Below are positions 27,427-35,390 of a stretch of DNA of 64,000 nucleotides, in pieces. Both the position numbers and the translations under genes were made by a program. How positions within the stretch are numbered: position 1 is the stretch's first letter; each line of letters starts with the position of its first letter. The stretch covers positions 26,515 through 90,514 of the forward strand of contig JABGPL010000001.1 in the NCBI GenBank assembly GCA_018644935.1, read 5' to 3'. The DNA comes from Calditrichota bacterium (GTDB lineage Bacteria > Electryoneota > AABM5-125-24 > Hatepunaeales > Hatepunaeaceae). A model generated the notes under the pieces. That model was not told where the DNA came from and did no database searches. It saw nothing but the letters and a program-made list of their open reading frames with translations.

Positions 27427-30400
27427 ATGACATTTACGAAATACATTCTCACGATTGCGATCTTAACTTGCGTCTTTACTCTGCAAGTGATTGCTATGCC
27501 GCCGCTTACAGGAGTGGAACCTCAAGCTCCGGCTGGTGTTAACGCTCCGGGCAGGGCTGAGATTCCGCGGGATGATCCACAGCTTGAGGGGGATTGGAAT
27601 AGCCTTGTTATTCTGATTGACTTTGATGATTACCCATGGGATTATCAGGATGATCCGAACTTTGATAATGAGGGTCTGCCCTACGACTTTGATCATTTTA
27701 ATGAGATGCTGTTCTCTGAGGATAGTTATCAACATCCCGGTTCTGAGAGCGAATTTACGGGCTCGATGCGGGATTATTATCATGAGATATCTAACGACGA
27801 ATTCAATATCACCGGGACGATAACCCAGTGGTGGCGTGCTCCTGAGAATTATAACTTTTACTGCAACGCCGACGGTGAATCCGGGACTGAGGACGACAAT
27901 GGTTACAGACCTTACCCAGAAAATGTACAGGGATTGGTTGAGGCAGCGCTTGAAGCACTTGACGGGACTATCGACTACTCGGAATTTGATAATGATGACG
28001 ATGGCTTCCTCGATGCTCTGTTTATCGTTCACTCCGGTCCGGGAGCTGAAGCTGTAGTAAATGATGAAGAGAGAGCCGGGTATTTCTGGTCGCATAAATG
28101 GCAGATTAATGAGGTTGAATATGATGGGACGGTCATCAGCACATACTCTATTGAACCACAGGATGGCTCAATTGGCGTTTTCTGTCATGAATTCGGGCAT
28201 GTCGTCGGTCTTCCTGATCTGTATGATACCGATGGCTCCTCTGAAGGCATAGGAGAGTGGGGTTTGATGAGTGGGGGTGGGTGGGCACATAAGGCGGGTG
28301 ATCCCGCCGGTACATCACCAGTTCACATGTGCGGCTGGGCGAAGAATAGACTCGGCTGGGTTGATGTAATAAATATAGAAGGTACTGTTGAGAATTTAGT
28401 AATTACACCCGTCGCCAATAACCACACCATATACCGTCTTTGGACCAATGGTGAAAATGATGATGAATCTGTCGAGTATTTCCTGCTCGAAAATCGCAGA
28501 CGGATTGGATTTGATGCAGGTTTAGTAAGACGGCAGGTCGATTGGGACCTACCTGCCCCGGAAGGATTGCTGATCACTCACATTTGGGATTGGGCTGGAA
28601 GTAATCGTGAAGACAATGCAAGATGGGTAGATGTTGAGGAAGCTTCACCAGTATTTATCGGTGATGAAGCAGTAGAACATTTGAATGGGGACAGGATTTC
28701 TGGAGATGATCAAAATCTCTATTTTCCAAACCGCGGTGACAACGGCGACCTCTGGCCCGGTTTCTCTGCTCTAATGGAAGACTCCACAGACTGGACGGGT
28801 GAACGTGACAGAATGCATTTCGGGAATCAAACTATTCCCAATAGTAATACACTTGCCGGATTCCCATCATTGGTTGATGTCTCTGAAATAAGATTTGATG
28901 GTGAAAACATTATTTGCAATATCTCAGTTGAACCACCCCGTGTACCGCTAATTTTTGTGCAGGAATGGACGCTCACGGATGAAAACGACGGCAACGGAAA
29001 CAATATACCCGGTGCGGGTGAAAGAGTTGAGCTCCATTTGAATCTCCACAACATCGGAGGGGTTGAGGCTACTAACGTCACAGCAACCTTCACAACACAG
29101 AGTGAATTGATTGAAATCGTAGAACCTGAAGTCAGCTTTAACGATCTTGAGACAGACTCAAGTGGACAAAACCTTACACCAGTAATCATTGACATCTCAC
29201 CAGATACTCCGGTTCCATCTGATATTGAGCTGATTGTTACTGTGACTGCGGATAACGGATACGAGATGTCAGACGTTTTCATCCTCGAGGTCAGAAAACA
29301 GCACGAATGGTTCAAATATCACGAAAATCCGGTGTTGTTCTCAAACTGGCAGATAACATCGCATGATGTTTTCGTCGAAGATGGGCTGGTAAAATGTTGG
29401 TTTGTGATTGGCGACTTAAATCGTGACATGCCTGGTCGTGTCGCATTTTCGACCAGCATTGATGGAGGTTACACCTGGGATTTGGAAGAACGTGTTATTT
29501 TGGAAGCACATCCCGACCTTGCCTGGATGGAACGCGGGATCAGCTCGCTCGGAATTTTCAGGACGATGCAGCGGTACTTGATGGTGTTCACCACACCAAC
29601 CGGAGAAACCGGTGCGGCAATTGGATTTGCAACCTCCGAAGACGGAATTGACTGGACAATTCAACCTGAACCAATCGTTCAGGAAGGTAATGCCTGGGTT
29701 GGCGAAATTTCAAAATACGGTCAACTTGGTATTGTTGAGACGAACCCCGGAATCTACGTCCTCGCATTTGCCGGAAAGAACGGCAGAGGTCAGAGTATTA
29801 TCGGCTGCGCTAATAATGCTGAGCCCAACAATTTCAGTCAGTGGAATTTATGGCGCTCCGCTCTTTTCACCGCATCAAATGAGGAGACCAAGTTTGACAG
29901 TGGTATAATCTCTGCGCCAGAACTTCTCTCAGCCGGAAGGACCAAATCATTGATCTATTCTGCCTCCATGCAAGGTGAAGAAAGTGTAAACCGTGTCGGT
30001 CAGGCGGCATTCGGACAACACCCAAGCCGGCATGAGGGTCTTGATTCTGGTGGTTCCATCTTAGTTCCTGATGGTATCGGTGGTTGGGGTGAATCACTCT
30101 CACTTGCAGGAGCTCGGTATTTCTACTGGCAGGGCGAAAAACGGATGTCGTTCAACGGTTGGGCAGACACAGATGGTGACAGTCCTCTTTACGCCATTGG
30201 GATAGCATTACAAGAACCGACTTTATCAGTACCATCCGAAAACAACTCAAATCCGTCGTCTGTTTCAACACTGACCCTAAATTCTGCCTTCCCGAATCCT
30301 TTTAACAACGTTACCTCAATAAGTTATTCAACATCTGTTCCTGGAATAGTTCAGGCAGGAATTTACGACCTGTCAGGCAGAGAAGTTTTCACAATTCACA

Positions 30401-30543
30401 ACGGTCAGCAAACTGCCGGCGTACATTCTTATGTCTGGAGTGGTGTAAATAACAACTCACAGGCAGTTTCGAGCGGATTGTATTTCGTCAGAGTTAATGC
30501 TGGAAATAATATCCGCAGCTCAAAGATCATTTTGTTGAAGTAA
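27427..30543 (+). CDS. M6-family zinc metalloprotease, T9SS-secreted
   Basis: A secreted protease of 1038 aa. The signal peptide (about 1-24) is followed by a short propeptide ending at EIPRDDP (Arg48). The M6 (immune inhibitor A-like) catalytic domain starts LVILIDF (60-66). The zinc motif is HEFGHVVGLPDLYD, with His254, Glu255, His258 and the conserved PD, followed by the Met-turn-like WGLMSGGGW. After it come an Ig-like domain (about 510-630) and a five-bladed propeller-like region with VAFSTSIDGGYTWD and IGFATSEDGIDW (640-930), resembling glycosidase-family 43 or sialidase-type repeats. The end (about 955-1038) is a T9SS sorting domain, FPNPFNNVT and SSGLYFVRV. exonuclease III follows 10 nt downstream. 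Substrates are unknown. Confidence 0.9.
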   Translation: MTFTKYILTIAILTCVFTLQVIAMPPLTGVEPQAPAGVNAPGRAEIPRDDPQLEGDWNSLVILIDFDDYPWDYQDDPNFDNEGLPYDFDHFNEMLFSEDSYQHPGSESEFTGSMRDYYHEISNDEFNITGTITQWWRAPENYNFYCNADGESGTEDDNGYRPYPENVQGLVEAALEALDGTIDYSEFDNDDDGFLDALFIVHSGPGAEAVVNDEERAGYFWSHKWQINEVEYDGTVISTYSIEPQDGSIGVFCHEFGHVVGLPDLYDTDGSSEGIGEWGLMSGGGWAHKAGDPAGTSPVHMCGWAKNRLGWVDVINIEGTVENLVITPVANNHTIYRLWTNGENDDESVEYFLLENRRRIGFDAGLVRRQVDWDLPAPEGLLITHIWDWAGSNREDNARWVDVEEASPVFIGDEAVEHLNGDRISGDDQNLYFPNRGDNGDLWPGFSALMEDSTDWTGERDRMHFGNQTIPNSNTLAGFPSLVDVSEIRFDGENIICNISVEPPRVPLIFVQEWTLTDENDGNGNNIPGAGERVELHLNLHNIGGVEATNVTATFTTQSELIEIVEPEVSFNDLETDSSGQNLTPVIIDISPDTPVPSDIELIVTVTADNGYEMSDVFILEVRKQHEWFKYHENPVLFSNWQITSHDVFVEDGLVKCWFVIGDLNRDMPGRVAFSTSIDGGYTWDLEERVILEAHPDLAWMERGISSLGIFRTMQRYLMVFTTPTGETGAAIGFATSEDGIDWTIQPEPIVQEGNAWVGEISKYGQLGIVETNPGIYVLAFAGKNGRGQSIIGCANNAEPNNFSQWNLWRSALFTASNEETKFDSGIISAPELLSAGRTKSLIYSASMQGEESVNRVGQAAFGQHPSRHEGLDSGGSILVPDGIGGWGESLSLAGARYFYWQGEKRMSFNGWADTDGDSPLYAIGIALQEPTLSVPSENNSNPSSVSTLTLNSAFPNPFNNVTSISYSTSVPGIVQAGIYDLSGREVFTIHNGQQTAGVHSYVWSGVNNNSQAVSSGLYFVRVNAGNNIRSSKIILLK

Positions 30544-30553
30544 AGAGGTAAAA

Positions 30554-31321
30554 ATGCGAATTATATCTTGGAATGTAAACGGTTACCGAGCCGCCTGGAA
30601 AAAGGGAATCGCTGACTGGTTGGGTACAGCAAAACCTGATATACTCTGTGTGCAGGAAACAAAGGCATGGCGTGAGCAATTAACAGAAGAGCAGATTAAT
30701 CCAGTCGGGTACACCGGAAACTTCTCTCAACCCGAGCGCAAAGGTTACTCAGGGGTTGCAACTTTTTCGAAAAAAGCACCTGAATCAGTAACACTTGGTC
30801 TCGGAATTGAAGAATTTGATCACGAAGGTCGAGTTATTGTCACTGATCATGGCGAATTCCTGCTCGCGAATATATATTTTCCCAATGGCAAACAGAACAA
30901 GACCCGGTTGGACTATAAAATGGGGTTTTATGCTGCTACGGCAAAAGTGTTTGGCGATCTCGTGAGGAGCGGCAGAAAAGTCATTGTAGTCGGTGATTAC
31001 AATACTGCCCACAAAGAAATCGATCTGGAGCATCCGAAACCCAATGAGAAAACATCCGGTTTCCTGCCAATAGAAAGGGAATGGATTGATTCGTTCATTG
31101 AACTCGGCTTTGTGGACATCTTCAGGCGATTCAACGACAAACCGAAACAATACTCATGGTGGGACATGCGCACCAGAGCTCGAGACAGGAACATCGGCTG
31201 GCGTATAGATTATTTCTTCGTCAGTGAAAATATGGTTGATATGGTAGCAGATGCCTGGATATTGGCTGACGTTATGGGATCGGATCATTGTCCGTTGGGA
31301 TTGGATTTGAATTTGAGTTAG
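30554..31321 (+). CDS. xth: Exodeoxyribonuclease III
   Basis: A cytoplasmic AP endonuclease and 3'-5' exonuclease of base-excision repair, 255 aa, full length for the ExoIII/ExoA family. Key motifs are ISWNVNGYRAAWKKG at the start, CVQETKA with the metal-binding Glu (about 36), VVGDYNTAH, WRIDYFFVS and the catalytic SDHCPLGLDL at the end. The ATG has AGAGGTAAAA ahead of it and lies 10 nt after the M6 protease stop, so it may be cotranscribed with it. That pairing makes no obvious biological sense and may simply be close packing. Confidence 0.95.
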   Translation: MRIISWNVNGYRAAWKKGIADWLGTAKPDILCVQETKAWREQLTEEQINPVGYTGNFSQPERKGYSGVATFSKKAPESVTLGLGIEEFDHEGRVIVTDHGEFLLANIYFPNGKQNKTRLDYKMGFYAATAKVFGDLVRSGRKVIVVGDYNTAHKEIDLEHPKPNEKTSGFLPIEREWIDSFIELGFVDIFRRFNDKPKQYSWWDMRTRARDRNIGWRIDYFFVSENMVDMVADAWILADVMGSDHCPLGLDLNLS

Positions 31322-31380
31322 CAGGTTTGCAGGTGAACAAGTGATAGTGCTGATGTTCCCAGCTTGCCAGAGAATACAAA

Positions 31381-31498
31381 TTCAGTAGGATAGGCATTCC
31401 TGCCCGTCCATCGCGCAAAGCGCGATTCTGAAAAGAATAACCATCAGAAGAATCCGCTGGACAGCGGATGGTCGGACAGGAATGTCCAACCTACTGAA
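31381..31498. repeat. 118-bp MITE-like element, copy X
   Basis: The termini TTCAGTAGGATAGGCATTCC... (31381-31412) and ...GGAATGTCCAACCTACTGAA (31467-31498) are 32-bp imperfect inverted repeats with 5 mismatches by eye. The interior holds GCAAAGCGCGATTC, shared with copy Y. It is non-coding and lies in the xth-AICAR transformylase gap. Confidence 0.75.
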
Positions 31499-31530
31499 AC
31501 TTTAAATACATAGAAAGGGGAGAGAGAGTT

Positions 31531-32706
31531 TTGTCAGACAAGGAACTATTTCTAAAATACGGATGTAATCCTCACCAGACTTCTGCACGTGTGTGCAGCA
31601 AAGGTGGAAGTTTTCCTATTGAAGTTGTCAACGGTGCCCCCGGTTATATAAATCTGCTTGATGCAGTGAACTCCTGGCAACTGGTCAGGGAGCTGAACAA
31701 AGCACTCGGGAGCCCGGCAGCAACATCGTTTAAGCACGTCAGCCCAGCTGGTGCAGCAATAGCAGAACCACTGAGCGACGAATTAAAGAAAGCATACTTC
31801 GTTGACAAAACGGAGCTTTCTCCGCTCGCGACTGCTTATGCTCGTGCTCGCGGTGCGGACAGAATGTCTTCATTTGGTGACTGGATTGCACTCAGCGATA
31901 CTGTGGATGTCTCAACTGCCAAGTTGATCAATCGCGAAGTTTCAGATGGTGTAATTGCACCTGAATTTGAGCCGAAGGCTCTTGAAATTCTCCGCAAAAA
32001 GAAAGGCGGAAAATATGCAGTGTTGCGGATAGATGCAGCCTACGAGCCACCGATCATGGAAACTCGCGAAGTTTTCGGAATAGTGTTCGAGCAAACTCGC
32101 AACAACGGTGTCGTCTCACGTGAAAAACTCGGTGAGATTGTCACCGAAAATAAAGACCTTCCAGATTCTGCTATCCGAGATATGATAATAGCTCAAATCA
32201 CACTGAAGTATACACAATCAAACTCGGTGTGTTTCGCATTCGGCGGTCAGGTGGTTGGAATAGGAGCCGGGCAGCAATCCCGCATTCACTGTACTCGTCT
32301 TGCAGCCCAGAAAACAGCAACATGGTGGTTGCGTCAGCATCCAGCAACACTGAATTTGAACTTCGGAAATGGCGTTAAACGTCCGGATATGAACAATGCT
32401 GTAGATCAGTTCCTTCGTGATGATTTAACCCCAGCCGAGGAGAAGGTTTGGCGGACTTTATTTAATCAAGTCCCAACCCGCCTGAGCAAGAACGATAAAG
32501 ATGAATGGACTCGAGAACTTAAGGACATTGTACTCGCATCCGACGGCTTCTTCCCTTTCCGCGATAACATTGATTTCGCCTCCCAGTTCGGCGTAAAACA
32601 TGTCATTCAACCCGGTGGGTCAATAGCAGACAAGGGAATTATTGAGGTCTGCAACGAATATGATATGGTGATGTTGCTTTCTGGATTGAGGCTGTTTCAC
32701 CACTAG
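31531..32706 (+). CDS. Stand-alone AICAR transformylase (C-terminal half of PurH)
   Basis: A cytoplasmic enzyme of 391 aa for the ninth step of purine synthesis: transfer of formyl from 10-formyl-THF to AICAR. It starts at TTG behind AGGGGAGAGAGAG. Signatures of the transformylase half are LKYGCNPHQ, NGAPGYINLLDA, TSFKHVSPAGAAIA (the catalytic Lys-His pair), ARGADRMSSFGDW, KYTQSNSVCFA, GIGAGQQSRIHC and FFPFRDNIDFA, ending VIQPGGSIADKGIIE. The N-terminal IMP cyclohydrolase domain of ordinary bifunctional PurH is absent, and the protein has the length of the known monofunctional type. IMP cyclohydrolase should therefore be encoded elsewhere. A hairpin terminator follows the stop. Confidence 0.9.
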   Translation: MSDKELFLKYGCNPHQTSARVCSKGGSFPIEVVNGAPGYINLLDAVNSWQLVRELNKALGSPAATSFKHVSPAGAAIAEPLSDELKKAYFVDKTELSPLATAYARARGADRMSSFGDWIALSDTVDVSTAKLINREVSDGVIAPEFEPKALEILRKKKGGKYAVLRIDAAYEPPIMETREVFGIVFEQTRNNGVVSREKLGEIVTENKDLPDSAIRDMIIAQITLKYTQSNSVCFAFGGQVVGIGAGQQSRIHCTRLAAQKTATWWLRQHPATLNLNFGNGVKRPDMNNAVDQFLRDDLTPAEEKVWRTLFNQVPTRLSKNDKDEWTRELKDIVLASDGFFPFRDNIDFASQFGVKHVIQPGGSIADKGIIEVCNEYDMVMLLSGLRLFHH

Positions 32707-32716
32707 GGTATGAGAT

Positions 32717-32748
32717 CGTGCCGGCAAAACCCATCGTATGCCGGCACG
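32717..32748 (+). terminator. Hairpin after the AICAR transformylase gene
   Basis: CGTGCCGGC (32717-32725) and GCCGGCACG (32740-32748) form a 9-bp GC-rich stem with a 14-nt loop, followed by GTTTGT. It lies 11 nt after the stop codon. Confidence 0.65.
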
Positions 32749-32759
32749 GTTTGTAAACT

Positions 32760-32875
32760 CAAGTAGGACAGGCAAGAATGCCCATCCATCGTGCAAAGCG
32801 CGATTCAAAGACGACCCACAATTTGCGAATCCCGCATTCGCGGGATCGTCGAACTGGAATGTTCGACCTACTGAA
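32760..32875. repeat. MITE-like element, copy Y
   Basis: The ends CAAGTAGGACAGGC (from 32760) and GTTCGACCTACTGAA (to 32875) are inverted and match the ends of copy X. A 21-nt internal segment (32786-32806) is identical to 31408-31428 except one base. It contains its own hairpin ATCCCGC-ATTC-GCGGGAT. The right end supplies the DNA just upstream of the flavin reductase start. Confidence 0.72.
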
Positions 32876-32889
32876 AATGCGAGATTGAA

Positions 32890-33417
32890 ATGAAAAAACA
32901 ACTTCCCCCCTCAGTCCACTCCTTCCCCGCTCCAGCAATCTTGATCAGCTGCGGGACAATTGATAAACCGAACATCATAACCTGCGCATGGTTCGGCACA
33001 GTTAATTCTGAGCCACCGATGATCAGTGTATCAATCCGCAAAGAACGATTCAGCTACCCACTTGTCCATAACATCGGCGAATTCACAGCCAACATCCCGC
33101 GAATTTCCGAGCTTGAGCTTGTAAAAGTCTGTGGAACAAAATCTGGACGTGATGTAAATAAGTTCTCCGATTTGGGAATTACACCAGTCGCTTGTCCCCC
33201 ACTCGAGTCGGCTCCGATGATCGATGAGTGCTCGCTGGTACTCGGCTGCAAAGTCAAACATGAACTGGAACTCGGGACACATTGTGTCTTTATCGCTGAA
33301 GTGGTCAGCATTCACTGTGATCCTGACCGCGCTCGACCTTCCGGTCGGCCCTCACCGAATCCGGAAGATCAGGTTGTGTATTTGGATGGGAATTATTGGA
33401 ATTTATCGAGGATATAA
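32890..33417 (+). CDS. Flavin reductase family protein (FMN-binding split barrel)
   Basis: A cytoplasmic flavoprotein of 175 aa from the DIM6/NTAB flavin-reductase-like family, which binds FMN and reduces flavin with NAD(P)H or has uncharacterised redox roles. Visible features are FPAPAILISCGT, IITCAWFGTVNSEPPMISVSI (the typical FMN phosphate strand), FTANIPRISE, KVCGTKSGRDVNKF and a C-terminal YLDGNYWNLSRI. Between the last conserved strands is RARPSGRPSPNPED, encoded by a GC-rich palindromic stretch (CGACC-TTCC-GGTCG) unlike the rest of the gene, possibly another repeat-derived replacement. The last 14 codons are echoed 588 bp downstream. Physiological substrate unknown. Confidence 0.85.
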   Translation: MKKQLPPSVHSFPAPAILISCGTIDKPNIITCAWFGTVNSEPPMISVSIRKERFSYPLVHNIGEFTANIPRISELELVKVCGTKSGRDVNKFSDLGITPVACPPLESAPMIDECSLVLGCKVKHELELGTHCVFIAEVVSIHCDPDRARPSGRPSPNPEDQVVYLDGNYWNLSRI

Positions 33418-33422
33418 TTACT

Positions 33423-33442
33423 GGGTTGAAGATATTCAACCC
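33423..33442. repeat. Short palindromic unit GGGTTGAA...TTCAACCC with CCCCTAC tail
   Basis: This has the same layout as the unit at 23918-23937: a 20-nt near-perfect palindrome starting GGG, ending CCC and followed by CTAC. It lies between the flavin reductase and the small exported gene. Confidence 0.5.
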
Positions 33443-33463
33443 CTACGAAAATAAGGGGAGATC

Positions 33464-33961
33464 ATGAAAAAACTAAGATGCATGATTTTTATCATTTTTA
33501 TCCTATCCAGCCAAAACTCCTTCGCTATTGACCGATGGGGATTCTTTGCTGGATACTCAGATGTAACCTACAAGGAAAACATTACAAAAGAAGGTTTTAC
33601 CATTGGAGCAGGTGGTTTAAATAAAAAGCCCGTTTCAGAACTTGAGAAACTGGATATATTGTATCTCGCCAGCTATACTTCATCAGATAACGCCAGCAGT
33701 ATTTCTTTTGACATTGAAGGCGATTACTATCCAATAAATAATTTCCCGTTGATTGGCGGACTGTCCATCAACCGGGTGACCTTCAACAGTAGATTCGGCG
33801 ATGTAACCGAATACAGGTTTGGATTCACTTTTGGAGCGGGATATAGACACAACGATAAATTCGGGTTTGAGATTAAAAAAACATGGGCTGGGGACAGTGA
33901 AATGCTGAAATTTCAGCTCGTTTATTTTGTTGAGCAGAAGTCCTATGAGGATAAGGATTGA
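33464..33961 (+). CDS. Small exported protein, possible beta-barrel
   Basis: A 165-aa protein I do not recognise. It starts with a clear Sec signal peptide (basic KKLR, hydrophobic IFIIFILSS, cut near SFA|IDRWG) and an AAGGGGAGATC ribosome site. The mature part is rich in alternating strands with aromatic and glycine residues (WGFFAGYSDVTY, YRFGFTFGAGYRHNDKFGF, MLKFQLVYFVEQK), which resembles small outer-membrane beta-barrels of the OmpA-like-barrel type. The last strand does not end in the usual aromatic residue. The gene sits between the intact and the duplicated 3' end of the flavin reductase gene, so it may have arrived with that rearrangement. Confidence 0.6.
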   Translation: MKKLRCMIFIIFILSSQNSFAIDRWGFFAGYSDVTYKENITKEGFTIGAGGLNKKPVSELEKLDILYLASYTSSDNASSISFDIEGDYYPINNFPLIGGLSINRVTFNSRFGDVTEYRFGFTFGAGYRHNDKFGFEIKKTWAGDSEMLKFQLVYFVEQKSYEDKD

Positions 33962-33963
33962 AT

Positions 33964-34005
33964 CTGGTGTTTGGAGGGAATTATTGGAATTTGTCGCGGA
34001 TTTGA
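33964..34005 (+). pseudogene. Decayed duplicate of the flavin reductase 3' end
   Basis: In frame it reads LVFGGNYWNLSRI then TGA, against VYLDGNYWNLSRI then TAA in the intact gene. A 17-bp block, GGGAATTATTGGAATTT, is identical (33388-33404 and 33976-33992). No start and no rest of the gene are present. Confidence 0.7.
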
Positions 34006-34117
34006 GTATTATCAAAAACAATACTTCAGACAGATTTTTAGAGATATTGAATTAGGTAAGCTTGTGTTTAATATAAATATAATTTACTTTATGAGTCAGG
34101 TTAAACGAGAGGTTAAG

Positions 34118-34804
34118 ATGGAAAACAATCACTTTCAATACATTGGTAAAGGTATCTACTCAATCAATGATGTATTTACTTTCACAAGTGTGAATAAGAG
34201 AAAAATTCGAAGTTGGATGAAGAATAGTGGAAATGGTTCCCCCAAACTCATCCAGGGTGATTACGGTCTTATCGACGACACTTACAGTCTAAGCTTTTTA
34301 GATATGATTGATGTATTAACCATCTCAAGGCTTCGCGATAAAGGCGTAAGTCTTCAAGCAATACGAAAAGTTTATACAAAACTGTGTGAGATGTTTAATA
34401 CTCTCCATCCATTTTCCATGAATAAATCCTGGACAGATGGAAGGGGAATCTGGATTGATATCGGTCACAAAGAGCAAGACAAAAAGCTATTGAACCTTCT
34501 AAAAGATAGATATGAATTTCACCAGATAGTCACTGATTTCCTTGACGAAGTAGATATTGGAAAAGATGATTTTGCAAAACGCTGGTGGCCTATGTCGAAA
34601 AAGGAAGAAGTTGTTATTGATCCGATGAGGAAATTTGGTCAACCCATTGTTAATATTGAGGGTATCCCAACAATAGTCATCGCAAATACAGCAAAAGCTG
34701 AAGGATCTATTTCAAAATCAGCAAATTGGTATGGAGTTTCAATAGAATCAGCAAGAAGTGCATGTAAATTTGAAGAGCAACTAACTAAAAGAATCGCTGC
34801 ATGA
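34118..34804 (+). CDS. HTH-DUF433 antitoxin-like protein
   Basis: A 228-aa cytoplasmic protein, probably the antitoxin and autorepressor of a toxin-antitoxin pair. I chose the ATG at 34118 behind AGAGGTTAAG; an open frame upstream covers the duplicated flavin-reductase tail and is not coding. The N-terminal 90 residues look like a MerR-type winged HTH (GIYSINDVFTFTSV, SWMKNSG, DVLTISRLRDKGVSLQAIRK). The C-terminal 60 residues fit DUF433 (IDPMRKFGQPIVNIEGIPT, SISKSANWYGVSIESARSA), a DNA-binding domain common in antitoxins. It overlaps the toxin gene by 4 nt (ATGA), indicating translational coupling. Confidence 0.8.
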   Translation: MENNHFQYIGKGIYSINDVFTFTSVNKRKIRSWMKNSGNGSPKLIQGDYGLIDDTYSLSFLDMIDVLTISRLRDKGVSLQAIRKVYTKLCEMFNTLHPFSMNKSWTDGRGIWIDIGHKEQDKKLLNLLKDRYEFHQIVTDFLDEVDIGKDDFAKRWWPMSKKEEVVIDPMRKFGQPIVNIEGIPTIVIANTAKAEGSISKSANWYGVSIESARSACKFEEQLTKRIAA

Positions 34805-35211
34805 AGTTTTTCTTCGATAATTGTATATCACCAAAGATTGTCGAATTTATTAAGGATTTATTTCAGGAAGATTACGAACTTGTTCATCTTACTGAAAAAT
34901 TCTCTGCATCAACCAAAGATCCGGTTTGGATAAATCAACTTGGCATGGAAGGCGATTGGATTTTGATAACAGGCGATGTCCGAATTAAAAGAGCAAAACC
35001 TAACAAACGAGCTCTTAGAGAATCAAAATTAACCGCATTCGTCTTTCCTAATGAGTTTTCAAACCTTAAGATATTTCAGCAGATTGGGTGCATAGCACTT
35101 CTATGGCCAAAGATTATAGAAAAAGCAGTAGAGTTCCCCTCCAAAAAGATATTTGATCTTCCAAAAATTTTCAAAATAATCGATAAACTTCAGATCAAGA
35201 TGGTAGATTAG
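34801..35211 (+). CDS. PIN-like toxin (VapC45/DUF5615-like)
   Basis: A 136-aa protein with a PIN-like nuclease fold. The start MKFFFDNCISPKIVEF carries the first acidic residue (Asp6) of PIN-like toxins. WILITGDVRIKRAK holds the later conserved Asp-Arg, and NKRALRESKLTAFVF follows as in VapC45-type domains. It likely cleaves RNA when released from the partner antitoxin encoded just upstream with a 4-nt overlap. The second acidic residue is not placed with certainty, so activity is inferred. DNA of this pair is more AT-rich than the neighbouring enzymes, consistent with transfer. Confidence 0.78.
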   Translation: MKFFFDNCISPKIVEFIKDLFQEDYELVHLTEKFSASTKDPVWINQLGMEGDWILITGDVRIKRAKPNKRALRESKLTAFVFPNEFSNLKIFQQIGCIALLWPKIIEKAVEFPSKKIFDLPKIFKIIDKLQIKMVD

Positions 35212-35251
35212 GATTAATCGGATACGATGCCGCCTTTCAGAATGACCCCTC

Positions 35252-35386
35252 GTAGCCTGTGACCTTTGTGGTCCAGGAGCCCACGAGAATTGCGATTAAG
35301 GAAAGATAGAAATCAGAACTTGACAGATCAAAACCCCGGACCACCTGCACGCGAGCGAAGCATGGCACGCAATGGCTCCGGGCTAC
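35252..35386. repeat. 135-bp inverted-repeat element Z
   Basis: The ends GTAGCC (35252-35257) and GGCTAC (35381-35386) and the inner GTGGTCC (35268-35274) and GGACCAC (35338-35344) are inverted. The right part (CACGCGAGCGAAGCATGGCACGC, written here as GCGAGCGAAGCATGGC) is GC-rich. It sits between the convergent toxin and LVIVD genes and might double as a terminator. Confidence 0.5.
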
Positions 35387-35390
35387 AAAA

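Noticed and set aside
27463..28095. A 210-codon minus-strand open frame opposite the M6 protease
   Set aside because: It is antisense to the propeptide and catalytic domain, composition is Ile/Arg/Val-rich without motifs, and it starts in mid-gene. It is a shadow of the real gene.
31381..32875. CRISPR-like array
   Set aside because: The repeats are only two, are inverted-repeat elements rather than direct repeats, and flank a gene with no regularly spaced spacers.
33971..34117. N-terminal extension of the antitoxin to 33971
   Set aside because: The upstream frame runs through the duplicated flavin-reductase tail and AT-rich DNA. The ATG at 34118 has a clear AGAGG site and begins the HTH domain.
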